This document shows positions 24,345 to 32,236 of a stretch of 64,000 nt of DNA, one piece after another. This DNA comes from Hymenobacter cavernae (lineage in GTDB: Bacteria; Bacteroidota; Bacteroidia; Cytophagales; Hymenobacteraceae), in contig NZ_BMHT01000002.1 in NCBI RefSeq assembly GCF_014641455.1, positions 580,605 through 644,604 of the forward strand, in the 5' to 3' direction. Every line of letters starts with the position of its first letter. The first letter of the stretch is position 1. A model generated the notes under the pieces. It was not told the DNA's origin, ran no database searches, and was given only the letters and a program-made list of their open reading frames with translations. The position numbers were made by a program, and so were the translations under genes.

Positions 24345-27300
24345 TTAGTTAACCAGCAGGCGCTTGGTTATAAGTCCTTGGGCAGTAAAAAGTTGCAAGC
24401 TGTAAAGGCCAGCGGCCAGCCCCGGCAGCGGCAGCCCCGGCGCGGCTTGAGAACCTAGGTTTTGCGTCAGTACCACCTGCCCGAGAGTATTTATTACGCG
24501 CACTTGCAGGTGCTGCTTGGCCAGCTCGGCGGGTAGCAGCAGGCGCACGCTGCCGTGCGCCGGGTTTGGGTACAGACTCACTGCGTCGGTGAGTTGCGTT
24601 GGCGCAGTGGCCAGTATCACTTTGTTCAGGCGCACACTAGCGGCCCGGCTGCCGTAGGCAGCCGCGAGCAGATCCAGGGTGCCGTCGGCATCCACATCAC
24701 CGAGAGCGACGCCGGTAGGTGCCAGGCCCACGGGTAAAAACGGCTTAGCGGTGAAGGAGAGGTTGCCATTGTTGAGGTAGACATCCGCGCCGTTGGCCTC
24801 TGGCCGTACGTCTACCAGGTCCAGGTCGCCGTCGCCGTCTACGTCGCCCAGGGCTAGGTCCGTTATACCGGTCAGGCGCGAAAGGGCGCTGAACACGCTA
24901 AAGGTGCCGTTGCCATTGTTCAGGCGAAGCCCGGGATTATTGGAGTTGTCGAAGGTGATAAAGTCCAGATAACCATCCGTATTCAAGTCGCCGAGCAGCG
25001 CTGCGCGGTTGCCAAACACCTGCTCGCCGGTGGTGGCGAACGTGCCGGTGCCATCGTTGAGGCGCACGTTCACCGCGCTGGCGCTGCTGGCGAGCAGATC
25101 CAGGTCGCCGTCGTTGTCGATGTCGCCTACGCCTATTCCAGCAGGGGAACTGCCGATGGAAATTGCCTGGCTCGGGGTGAAGGTGGCGCTGCCATTGTTC
25201 CGGAACACGCCCACTGCACCGTCGCTGCCCGTGGTGCTAAGCAGGTAGGCAGCAAGCAAATCCAGGTCACCGTCGCCGTCGATGTCCCGCAAAGCTAGGT
25301 TGTTGCTGCCGCTACCGAAGCGGATGCCAGTCGGCACATCCGGGCCCGCTGCACCAAAGGTACCCGCACCATTATTGAGGCGGATGCTCACGCTGGCGGT
25401 CGAGTTGCTGGTGGTGTTGGTGGTCGCAAAATCCAGGTCGCCGTCGCCATCTACGTCGCCCAGCACAATGACCGGCGGCGCGCCACCAGTTAAGGTAAGT
25501 TCCTGATTGCCTGTGAAACTACCGGCCCCATCGTTGAGGCGCACGCTTACACCCGTGCCGTGGGCCGTGAGCAGATCCAGGTCGCCGTCGCCATCCACAT
25601 CACCCGCCGCGACGCTGGAAGGCGCGCCGCCCACCGCTACATCCGGACCGGAGCCGAACGTGCCGGCGCTGCGGCTGGTGGCCGTAGTAAATTGAAAGAC
25701 TTGTGGCTTCGGCAGGCTCGTGCCGCTGCCGCTTTGGGCGGCCGTGGTAAGGGTGGAAAACACGGTTTCGCCCGGCTTGAAGTCAGCAGTCGGGTTGAAA
25801 GCCAGAATGCCGCCGTTCACAATCGATGTGCCCGCTTTCCGACCGCCGGCCTGGGCGCTGAACACCTTCAGGGAACCTAGGGTGCCGGTGGTGTTGCTCA
25901 GTGGCTGGTTGAAGGTTGCGACGACATCGGTGCTGCGCGGGGCCGAGCGGGCATTGCGGGCAGGTGCGAAGAAGCTCACCGCTAACGCATTGCTAATAGG
26001 CTGATTCAGACGCACGTTAATCGTCTGCCCGCTTACCGGCTTCGTCAGGATGTCCAGACTGCCGTCGCCGTTTACGTCGCCTACGGCCAGGTCGTATGGG
26101 TTCGTCCCGACGGCTACCGTTTGGGCGCTGCCAAAGGTGCCGGTGCCGTCATTCAGGCGCACGCTCACCGTATTTTGGCCGTAGTCAGCCGTGACAAGGT
26201 CTAGGTCACTGTCACCATCCATGTCGCTCAGCGCCACGTTGATAACGCTGGAAGCGGTTATTTCCTGGTTACCCGAGAAGTTGCCCGCGCCATCATTCCG
26301 GCGGATGCTTATGGAGCCGCCCGTGGCGAACGTGGCCGTCACAAAATCCAGGTCGCCGTCGGCATCAATATCGCCCGTCGCCACCTGGTAAGAGCCGCTG
26401 ACGGCTACCTCCTGGCTGCCGCTGAAGCTGGCATTGCCATTGTTCAGGCGCACACTCACGGTATGATTGCCGTTGGCGGTGAGAATGTCTAAGTCACCGT
26501 CACCATCTACATCGCGGGCCACCACGGAGGAAGCAGTGGCGCTTACCATCACTTGCTGGGTGCCGCTGAAATTGCCGGCGCCATCATTGAGGCGTACACT
26601 CACTGTTCTGGTGCTGCTCGAACCACCGTTGGCCGTGAGGAAGTCCAGGTCGCCATCACCATCCAGGTCGCCCACCGCTAGGTCGTTGGGGAAGGTGCCC
26701 ACCGACACGTCGGGGAGGGCCGTGAAGCTACCCGTTCCGTTGTTCAGGCGCACGCTCACGGTGCTGCTCACGCTGGAATTTACGTTGTTGGCCGTGAGCA
26801 AGTCCATGTCGCCGTCATTGTCCACGTCGGCCAGGGTGGCCGCTGTCGGGTTGGTGCCAACCAACACTTCCTGGTTGCCCGAGAAGTTGCCGTTGCCATC
26901 GTTCAGGCGGATGCTGACGTTGCCCGGAATAGGAGCCGAGGTGCCGAAATCCGACAATAAATCCAGGTCGCCGTCGCCGTCGACATCACCCAGGCTTACA
27001 TCCTGGGAGGGATGACCTAGGTTTACATCCGGGCCACTACCCAACGTTCCCGAGCTGGGACTGGTGGCCGTGGTAAACTGAAAAACGTGCGCCGGAACTG
27101 CCGCGCCGCTCGTGCCCTGGGCGGCAGAAGTGACGGTAGCCGACACCATCTCGCCGGGCTTAAAATCGATATTCGGGTTGAAGCTGAGCGTGTTGCCGCT
27201 CACCGTGGCCGTGCCCGCTTTCTTGCCGCCGCTTTGCAGACTAAAAACCTTCAGGGCACCTAGGGTACCCGCGTTGTTGCTCAAAGCCTGGCTGAAGCTC

Positions 27301-27482
27301 ACCGCTACGTTGGTAGCGCGCGGAGCCGAGCGGGCATTGCGCGCCGGCGAAAGGCCAACGATGGTCGGCGCTTGGGCGTGTGCGGCACCCGCCAACAGCA
27401 CGAATGCACCTGCGCTCAGAACGTGCGCAAACTGGCAAAAAGAACGGGCTGCTTGGAAGGAGAAAGTAGGCGTTGGAATCAT
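24345..27482 (-). CDS. T9SS-secreted FG-GAP repeat protein (two seven-repeat modules)
   Basis: A 1045-residue paralogue of the giant protein downstream. It has a signal peptide (VLSAGAFVLLAGAAHAQ), then Big_5-like domain (SPARNARSAPRATNVAVSF), seven FG-GAP repeats, a second Big_5-like domain (APARNARSAPRSTDVVATF), seven more FG-GAP repeats and a type A T9SS sorting domain (VSLYPNPAHGSVRLLL to KRLLVN). It lacks the IPT/TIG linkers of the larger protein. Each module again has seven Asp-rich repeats, matching a closed propeller. The two genes are tandem on the same strand but 379 bp apart, so probably have separate promoters. A surface or secreted binding role is inferred. Confidence 0.9.
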   Translation of the reverse strand: MIPTPTFSFQAARSFCQFAHVLSAGAFVLLAGAAHAQAPTIVGLSPARNARSAPRATNVAVSFSQALSNNAGTLGALKVFSLQSGGKKAGTATVSGNTLSFNPNIDFKPGEMVSATVTSAAQGTSGAAVPAHVFQFTTATSPSSGTLGSGPDVNLGHPSQDVSLGDVDGDGDLDLLSDFGTSAPIPGNVSIRLNDGNGNFSGNQEVLVGTNPTAATLADVDNDGDMDLLTANNVNSSVSSTVSVRLNNGTGSFTALPDVSVGTFPNDLAVGDLDGDGDLDFLTANGGSSSTRTVSVRLNDGAGNFSGTQQVMVSATASSVVARDVDGDGDLDILTANGNHTVSVRLNNGNASFSGSQEVAVSGSYQVATGDIDADGDLDFVTATFATGGSISIRRNDGAGNFSGNQEITASSVINVALSDMDGDSDLDLVTADYGQNTVSVRLNDGTGTFGSAQTVAVGTNPYDLAVGDVNGDGSLDILTKPVSGQTINVRLNQPISNALAVSFFAPARNARSAPRSTDVVATFNQPLSNTTGTLGSLKVFSAQAGGRKAGTSIVNGGILAFNPTADFKPGETVFSTLTTAAQSGSGTSLPKPQVFQFTTATSRSAGTFGSGPDVAVGGAPSSVAAGDVDGDGDLDLLTAHGTGVSVRLNDGAGSFTGNQELTLTGGAPPVIVLGDVDGDGDLDFATTNTTSNSTASVSIRLNNGAGTFGAAGPDVPTGIRFGSGSNNLALRDIDGDGDLDLLAAYLLSTTGSDGAVGVFRNNGSATFTPSQAISIGSSPAGIGVGDIDNDGDLDLLASSASAVNVRLNDGTGTFATTGEQVFGNRAALLGDLNTDGYLDFITFDNSNNPGLRLNNGNGTFSVFSALSRLTGITDLALGDVDGDGDLDLVDVRPEANGADVYLNNGNLSFTAKPFLPVGLAPTGVALGDVDADGTLDLLAAAYGSRAASVRLNKVILATAPTQLTDAVSLYPNPAHGSVRLLLPAELAKQHLQVRVINTLGQVVLTQNLGSQAAPGLPLPGLAAGLYSLQLFTAQGLITKRLLVN

Positions 27483-27837
27483 AGCTAGGTAGTGTGGTGA
27501 AGCGGTTGTGACAGATATTCAGAGCAGTAAGACGGGCGGAAGGTATTCTATGTTTCCGCATAAGCCTATATATTCTCAATAAATTAATATTGTTCTCGCC
27601 TGCACAACGGGTCAGACCTAGGTTTTGAGCGGTTCGGAAACCTGCCAAAACGACGAACGGGCGCAGCCCTCCCGGAGAGAACTGCGCCCGCTTGCGACGC
27701 GTGAAAAGCGTGGGTAATCTGAGCGCCTGTTTGTGGCCTTTAGGGGAGTTAAAGAAGGACGTTTAATAAAGGCTACAACCTTCTGTAGAGGAGATAGTGA
27801 GACATCATGGTGGAAAGGTGGCAAATACCGTCTGCTT
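27483..27837 (-). other. Intergenic region upstream of the FG-GAP gene
   Basis: About 355 bp with an AT-rich stretch at 27540-27600 (promoter side of the FG-GAP gene), one CCTAGG near 27617 and a hairpin at 27659-27689. A 117-codon frame across 27618-27971 overlaps the next gene, lacks any domain and is not accepted as a gene. Confidence 0.5.
27659..27689 (-). terminator. Hairpin, possible terminator of the zinc-ribbon gene
   Basis: An 8-bp GC-rich stem GGGCGCAG/CTGCGCCC with a 15-nt loop lies about 150 bp after the stop of the gene ending at 27838. No clean T-run follows on the minus strand, so a terminator role is only possible. Confidence 0.35.
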
Positions 27838-28161
27838 TTATGGCTTCTTGGCAAAGGCACGGTACTGCTGGACGAACTCTCGAGCCTCCCGTAGATTCTC
27901 TGGATAGGGCACATAGTTGGCCTGCGCTTCAGAGCGCTTCGTGAGCTCTGCTGCTGGGGAGATATGCTCATAACAGAACCCCTGCTCCACCAAGTATTGT
28001 GCAGCGTTCCATTTCTCGTCTTCTCGCTTCTTAGGTGGACGAAAGCGATGCGGCAAGATGGTTAAAGCTCCTGCACAGCGTGGACACTTAACCGGGCCAA
28101 CGGCACCATAAGGCACGTTGAAGGCTTGCCGACAAGTAAAGCAGACATGTTTAGCACCCAT
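27838..28161 (-). CDS. Small zinc-ribbon protein
   Basis: A 107-residue protein from the ATG at 28161. Two CxxC pairs (HVCFTCRQAF near 6-15 and VKCPRCAG near 24-31) form a treble-clef or zinc-ribbon-like knuckle. The rest is basic then helical (PYPENLREAREFVQQYRAFA). A longer frame to 28338 overlaps another small gene and adds residues without family character, so the internal start is preferred. It could be a nucleic-acid-binding or metal-storage protein; no function is recognised. Codon use is AT-richer than the surrounding genes. Confidence 0.65.
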   Translation of the reverse strand: MGAKHVCFTCRQAFNVPYGAVGPVKCPRCAGALTILPHRFRPPKKREDEKWNAAQYLVEQGFCYEHISPAAELTKRSEAQANYVPYPENLREAREFVQQYRAFAKKP

Positions 28162-28300
28162 AGAAGAATTGATAGTGGCTGTGTGACCGAAGTAGATTAT
28201 TGCCAGAGAATAGATACGTTCCGCACTCCTGCGTGCATTGCCTGTAGAAGCACCTAAGCAAATCGGGTATGGGCTACAGTGGCAAGTAGGAACGGCTCTA

Positions 28301-28477
28301 TCACGAGGAAGCTTGTTCTTGCTTCTTCTTTCTAACACCTAAGAACATAGCACCTGCAAAAATTACAGTACAGACTTGGTGTCCCCATTCTGGTACACCA
28401 ACCAGCACACCTATGGTAGTGAGAACGTACAGGAGCAGAAAGAACAAGGCGATGGAAAAATACCTTTTAGAGGGCAT
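28301..28477 (-). CDS. Small membrane protein (58 aa)
   Basis: A 58-codon frame from ATG 28477 to TGA 28301. It begins MPSKRYFSIALFFLLLYVLT and has two hydrophobic segments (about 8-28 and 37-50) separated by PEWGH, with a basic tail RKKKQEQASS: a likely two-helix hairpin in the inner membrane with both ends inside. It lies 139 bp upstream of the zinc-ribbon gene on the same strand in an AT-rich stretch. Function unknown. Confidence 0.5.
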   Translation of the reverse strand: MPSKRYFSIALFFLLLYVLTTIGVLVGVPEWGHQVCTVIFAGAMFLGVRKKKQEQASS

Positions 28478-28601
28478 AGCTGATAACTAATGTATCTTTA
28501 GAATACCACTTTATACAACTGTACAAGTAGAGTCAAAATCTACCACTAGCCCGAGGCTTGTCTTGTATTAGTTTATATATAAAATTTGTTATACAACTGC
28601 G

Positions 28602-29582
28602 CTACAGCTTCAGCACCTGCTCCCAAATGTCGTCCTGCACCGGCACACCCTGCGCTAAGTTCTCTTTGCGCGTAGCCAGCGACTTCTCACCAGGGTAAAA
28701 AACTGCCTCGCCGGGCACGGGCGGACTGCTCTTGGTGTAGCGCAGAATTTCCTCGATCAGATCGGCGTGGATCTGCGGCTGCTTGATGGCAATAAAGCAT
28801 TGCGACACGCCGGATTCCTGCCCGCTTTTGGTAATCTCGGCCGTGGAACGGCCACCGCTCAGGGCCGTCAGCAGCACGTCGAGCAGCAAAGAAAGACCCG
28901 AGCCTTTCCAGAAACCAATAGGCAGGCCGCGCTGCGATTCCAGCACTGTGGCGGGGTCGGTCGTCAGCTTGCCTTCCTGGTCGTAGCCGCCGGGCACGGG
29001 CAGCTGCTCGTGGGCAGTGGCGTAGGAGGAAAGCTTGCCGTAGGAGTACTGCGAAATAGCCATGTCGAGCACAATCGGTCCTTCGGCGCGTGGCACGGCC
29101 AGCACCAGCGGGTTGTTGCCCAGCCGCGCATCGGTTCCGCCCCAGGGGGTGACGTTGGCAATGGTATTGGTGAAGCAAATGCCGATGCAGCCCGCTTCGG
29201 CCGCCTGCCAGCCGTAGGTGCCGCCGCGCATCCAGTGGTTGGTATTGCGGATGGTGACGCAGCCAATGCCCTGCTGCTCAGCCAGCTCGATGGCCCGCGC
29301 CATGCACCGGCTGGCATTGTCCATGCCCGGACCTAGGTTGCCGTCCCAGCGCTCCACGAGGCCGTTGCGCTCGATGCATTCCGGCTCGGCCTGCGGGTCG
29401 ACGAGACCTTTCTGCACATGACCGACAAACGTCGGGAAGCGGTTCAGGCCGTGGGTGTACACGCCGTCGAGGCTGTTTTGGGCGAAGATGGTGGCGCACC
29501 GCTCGGCTTTCTTTTCCGAAAAACCTAGGTTGAGCAGCACGCGCTTGAACTCCTGCTGGAGCTGCTGGTAAGGAACACGCAT
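28602..29582 (-). CDS. Malate/L-lactate dehydrogenase-family oxidoreductase, DlgD/YiaK-like
   Basis: A 326-residue protein of the LDH2/MDH2 family (not the Rossmann type). Characteristic stretches are THGLNRFPTFV (catalytic His near 44), TIRNTNHWMRGGTYGWQA and TPWGGTDARLGNNPL. The overall pattern is closest, from memory, to 2,3-diketo-L-gulonate reductase (DlgD/YiaK), which reduces 2,3-diketogulonate with NADH. Malate, ureidoglycolate or lactate dehydrogenases of the same fold are alternatives. No other ascorbate or uronate genes are adjacent, so the substrate remains open. Its start is 33 bp after the stop of the upstream gene on the same strand. Confidence 0.85.
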   Translation of the reverse strand: MRVPYQQLQQEFKRVLLNLGFSEKKAERCATIFAQNSLDGVYTHGLNRFPTFVGHVQKGLVDPQAEPECIERNGLVERWDGNLGPGMDNASRCMARAIELAEQQGIGCVTIRNTNHWMRGGTYGWQAAEAGCIGICFTNTIANVTPWGGTDARLGNNPLVLAVPRAEGPIVLDMAISQYSYGKLSSYATAHEQLPVPGGYDQEGKLTTDPATVLESQRGLPIGFWKGSGLSLLLDVLLTALSGGRSTAEITKSGQESGVSQCFIAIKQPQIHADLIEEILRYTKSSPPVPGEAVFYPGEKSLATRKENLAQGVPVQDDIWEQVLKL

Positions 29583-29615
29583 GGGAAGTAGAGGCTAGGG
29601 GTGAATACCTGTCTT

Positions 29616-30335
29616 CTACGACTTCGGCGGCGCAATTGGCGGACCTGCCTGCTTGATTCGGCCCATAATCTGCCCGCGCCCCGGCACTGACAGCAGCCGC
29701 ACCGTCAGTGGCGCCGGCTGCCGCCGTGGCCGCACCGTCACGGCAACGGTGCGCGGCTTGAACTCGAAGGGGCTGGCCTGCACCCGCAGGCTCACCTTGC
29801 CTTTCTGCACCGATTTCCAGGAAGCGGGCAGTGTGAGTGAGAAGCGGCCTTCGTCGTCGGTGACGGCGCCGTACTTGGTGTTGTCGATGAAAATCCAGGC
29901 ACCCGGCACGCCTAGGCCGGTTGAGTCGTCGAGCACGCGGCCTTGCAGCACTACTGATTTCTGAGCTGGCGTGCTGCTTATCAAATACCTGGAGGCATCG
30001 GCTAGCTCCAGGCTGACCACCGGCACCGGCGGCGTTGCCGCTAGCGTGGTTTCCGTCCGCAGACCTAGGAACGCCAGTCCTGCCAGCACCCACCGCGACC
30101 AGCGTGCCACCGGCGAAGTAGGCTGCGCCGGCCGAAGCTGCGCGGCGTGGGCATTGGCGCACACCGACTTGCTGCGGGGCTGCGCCAGAAACGCCAGGAT
30201 TTCAGCCTCACTCATGCGCGAGAAATCCACGACTTCGGTGGCGCACACGGCGCAGTGCCGCCCGATGGCGGTAGGCGTCATGGCGTCCCAGGGCTGGGCG
30301 CAGGGCGTCGGGATGGAAAAGCTAGGTTGCGGCAT
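29616..30335 (-). CDS. Cys-motif / membrane / CarboxypepD_reg-like protein, paralogue 1
   Basis: A 239-residue protein in three parts. An N-terminal Cys motif (PCAQPWDAMTPTAIGRHCAV, then CATEVVDFSRM, and a later SVCA) suggests a metal-binding knuckle. A hydrophobic segment follows near 85-105 (WVLAGLAFLGLR). The C-terminal part (about 125-215) is a CarboxypepD_reg-like beta sandwich: VVLQGRVLDDSTGLGVPGAW, TDDEGRFSLTLPA. Two further paralogues lie directly upstream on the same strand. The C-terminus presumably faces the periplasm and the Cys motif the cytoplasm, a topology reminiscent of anti-sigma factors, but the motif is not the classical HxxxCxxC. Function unknown. Confidence 0.75.
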   Translation of the reverse strand: MPQPSFSIPTPCAQPWDAMTPTAIGRHCAVCATEVVDFSRMSEAEILAFLAQPRSKSVCANAHAAQLRPAQPTSPVARWSRWVLAGLAFLGLRTETTLAATPPVPVVSLELADASRYLISSTPAQKSVVLQGRVLDDSTGLGVPGAWIFIDNTKYGAVTDDEGRFSLTLPASWKSVQKGKVSLRVQASPFEFKPRTVAVTVRPRRQPAPLTVRLLSVPGRGQIMGRIKQAGPPIAPPKS

Positions 30336-30371
30336 AGGTGAAATCGAGGAAGTAGGTGAGCGAAGACGCCT

Positions 30372-30488
30372 GCCGGTCCGACGCCCTAGGCGTCCGACTG
30401 GTTGCCGTTGAACGAGGCTTTAGAACGATCATCAGGCGCCTGGCGTGTGCCGGCGGCAACCGGTCGGACGCCCCAAGCGTCCGACCGG
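30372..30488. repeat. Intergenic inverted repeat with nested palindromes
   Basis: The left side holds GGTCCGACGCCCTAGGCGTC, a near-perfect palindrome centred on CCTAGG, and the right side CGGTCGGACGCCCCAAGCGT followed by CCGACCGG. The two halves also pair with each other through GGTTGCCG/CGGCAACC. Each side can form its own hairpin. It separates paralogues 1 and 2 of the Cys-motif family and may act as terminator or spacer. Confidence 0.7.
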
Positions 30489-30499
30489 GGCGGAGTAGG

Positions 30500-31237
30500 T
30501 TAATGACGAAAGGGTCGTTTCAAACGTTGCCATAAATTGCGCGGATTATACCAGGGCCGGTCTATGTCAATTATTACTACCTCACCCATCAACCCCATTA
30601 CATCTGCTGCCAGTGCAACAGAAAACGACTGTGTAGGCGAAGTGGATAATGGTATTTCTTTTTTTACAAAGCCAATTGTGGTCACTGTCAGCTGCTTCTT
30701 AGAAGCCGCCCAAGCCTCAGCCGGAATAACCAGTTCGAACTGCCCGGCTGTATCAGTAGAAGCCCCTAGGTTGGTACCACCGAGCAGAACCGTAACGCCC
30801 GGCAGCAGCTCATGTGAGGTAGAATCCGACACCACGCCGCGGATTACCACCGGCTTTCTGGCCCAGTCGGCTATCGAAATAGGTGTTCCTTCCGGTTCGC
30901 GCTGCTCCGTAGGCACCTGCGCCTTGGCTGCCGTTGCCGCTGCCTCCCGCAAACCCCAAACCGCCACTACCGCCGCCAGCCAAGTGCGCCAACGCTTCGG
31001 CTGCGTGGCAAATGCTGCCGGCCGCAGCGCACGCCCAAGCTGATCAGCGCGAAATCGCCCGCACGCCGATTGCCCCGCTTGCTGCCGCAGCCATGCCAGC
31101 AGCTCAGCATCGGTGAAGCGGGTAAAGTCTACTACCACTTTCGCGCAGGCGGCGCAGTGTCGGCCGTGCGCCGTCGGGGTCATGGCGTCCCACGATTGCG
31201 TGCAGGGGCTAGGTACGGAAAAGCTAGGGTGCGGCAT
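30500..31237 (-). CDS. Cys-motif / membrane / CarboxypepD_reg-like protein, paralogue 2
   Basis: A 245-residue paralogue of its two neighbours. The N-terminus reads PCTQSWDAMTPTAHGRHCAA with a second Cys pair (CAACAKVVVDFTRF) and SACGRFRADQLG; a hydrophobic segment lies near 85-100 (TWLAAVVAVWGLREA). The C-terminal domain has VVIRGVVSDSTSHELLPGV and TDTAGQFELVIPA, the CarboxypepD_reg signature (turnover G, then D-x-x-G-x-F). It ends with MGEVVIIDIDRPWYN. Tandem arrangement suggests duplication; distinct C-terminal domains suggest the receptor part has diverged while the Cys motif is kept. Confidence 0.75.
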   Translation of the reverse strand: MPHPSFSVPSPCTQSWDAMTPTAHGRHCAACAKVVVDFTRFTDAELLAWLRQQAGQSACGRFRADQLGRALRPAAFATQPKRWRTWLAAVVAVWGLREAAATAAKAQVPTEQREPEGTPISIADWARKPVVIRGVVSDSTSHELLPGVTVLLGGTNLGASTDTAGQFELVIPAEAWAASKKQLTVTTIGFVKKEIPLSTSPTQSFSVALAADVMGLMGEVVIIDIDRPWYNPRNLWQRLKRPFRH

Positions 31238-31285
31238 AGGAGAGGAGGCAGGAAGCTTGTGAAGTATAGCGAGTTATAGCAGGTG

Positions 31286-31966
31286 TTAATTCTTTACCGA
31301 TGGTGTTCCGAGTATGAGCATATGTTGCTGTGCGGAAGATGACTCAGCATCAGCATCTGAGCTGTCTTCTAGAATGGCGCCCATGAGTTGCGGGCCTAAG
31401 GTGACCTCTAATTTTGGAGCGCTGGTTACTATATAGGATGAATAATATGTATTATCTACTTCAACCATTAGCTTGCTGCCCATCAGCTGCATAGGCAGCA
31501 GCAGCTCGAAGCTGCCATCGGGTTCGGAGCGCACCTGATGCGTGGTGTCTTGCAGGCAGGTGATGTAGGCTTTTGCGAGCGGTTCGTGGGTGTCCCGGTC
31601 GGTTACGTGGCCGCGCACGATGAAGAATTCTGAACTCGGAGGAGCTTGCTGCACGTTCAGTTCTCCAACCAGGGGCGGCGGCATCTCGCAGCTGCTCAGC
31701 ACGACTGCTGCCGCGGCCAGCCACCGGGCCCAGGAAGGCGGAACTGCCATCGGAGCGGGCTGCGGCTGACGCAGCTGGTCCGGCCGGAACCGCCCACACA
31801 CGCGCTCCGAGGAGCGAGCGGCTAGGAAGTCAGTCAACTCATCGTCAGTCATCTGGCTGAAATCGATGACTACTTTTTCGCAGGCGCCGCAGTAGCGGCC
31901 GTGCGTTGCCGGTATCATGTGGGCCCATGACTGGGCGCAAGGATTGGGAACGGAAAAGCTAGGCAT
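31286..31966 (-). CDS. Cys-motif / CarboxypepD_reg-like protein, paralogue 3
   Basis: A 226-residue member beginning MPSFSVPNPCAQSWAHMIPA; the frame extends upstream to 32074, but only this ATG matches the starts of the paralogues. The Cys motif continues with GRYCGACEKVVIDFSQM and RVCGRFRPDQLR. The hydrophobic segment (LAAAAVVLSSCEM) ends in a Cys, which could be a lipobox in another context but is internal here. The CarboxypepD_reg-like part has FIVRGHVTDRDTHEPLAKAY and SEPDGSFELLLP. It is the first gene of the tandem set. Function unknown. Confidence 0.72.
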   Translation of the reverse strand: MPSFSVPNPCAQSWAHMIPATHGRYCGACEKVVIDFSQMTDDELTDFLAARSSERVCGRFRPDQLRQPQPAPMAVPPSWARWLAAAAVVLSSCEMPPPLVGELNVQQAPPSSEFFIVRGHVTDRDTHEPLAKAYITCLQDTTHQVRSEPDGSFELLLPMQLMGSKLMVEVDNTYYSSYIVTSAPKLEVTLGPQLMGAILEDSSDADAESSSAQQHMLILGTPSVKN

Positions 31967-32204
31967 AAGCAGCGGCGGGTTAGAGCGTTTACAGGTAGAT
32001 GCCGCTCCTGCCGGAATTCCACACGGCTCCGAAAAAATGTTGAGATGCACCGCGGCGCGTTCGGCGCTGCGCAACCTAGGTTGGGTGAATTTACGCGGGC
32101 AAGAAGCAGTGCAGCCCGATTATCCCAGCGCAAGAAGACACGCGTTGAACGCGCAGTGGCGCGTTCCTACAGGGCCCATGATGCAGCCGCGGCGCATTAT
32201 TCTG

Positions 32205-32213
32205 TATCTTTTG
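32205..32213 (+). promoter_or_regulatory. Possible promoter box of the APC permease gene
   Basis: TATCTTTTG resembles TAnnTTTG with one extra T and lies 24 bp before the TTG at 32237. It falls inside the longest open frame, which supports the later start. No clear -33 element. Confidence 0.35.
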
Positions 32214-32236
32214 CCCTCGCAAAACCTATTACTACG

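Noticed and set aside
27618..27971. 117-codon minus-strand ORF
   Set aside because: It overlaps the zinc-ribbon gene in another frame and has a Ser/Arg-rich composition without domain features.
32045..32236. N-terminal extension of the APC permease
   Set aside because: Arg/Ala-rich, contains a promoter-like box, and not seen in this transporter family.
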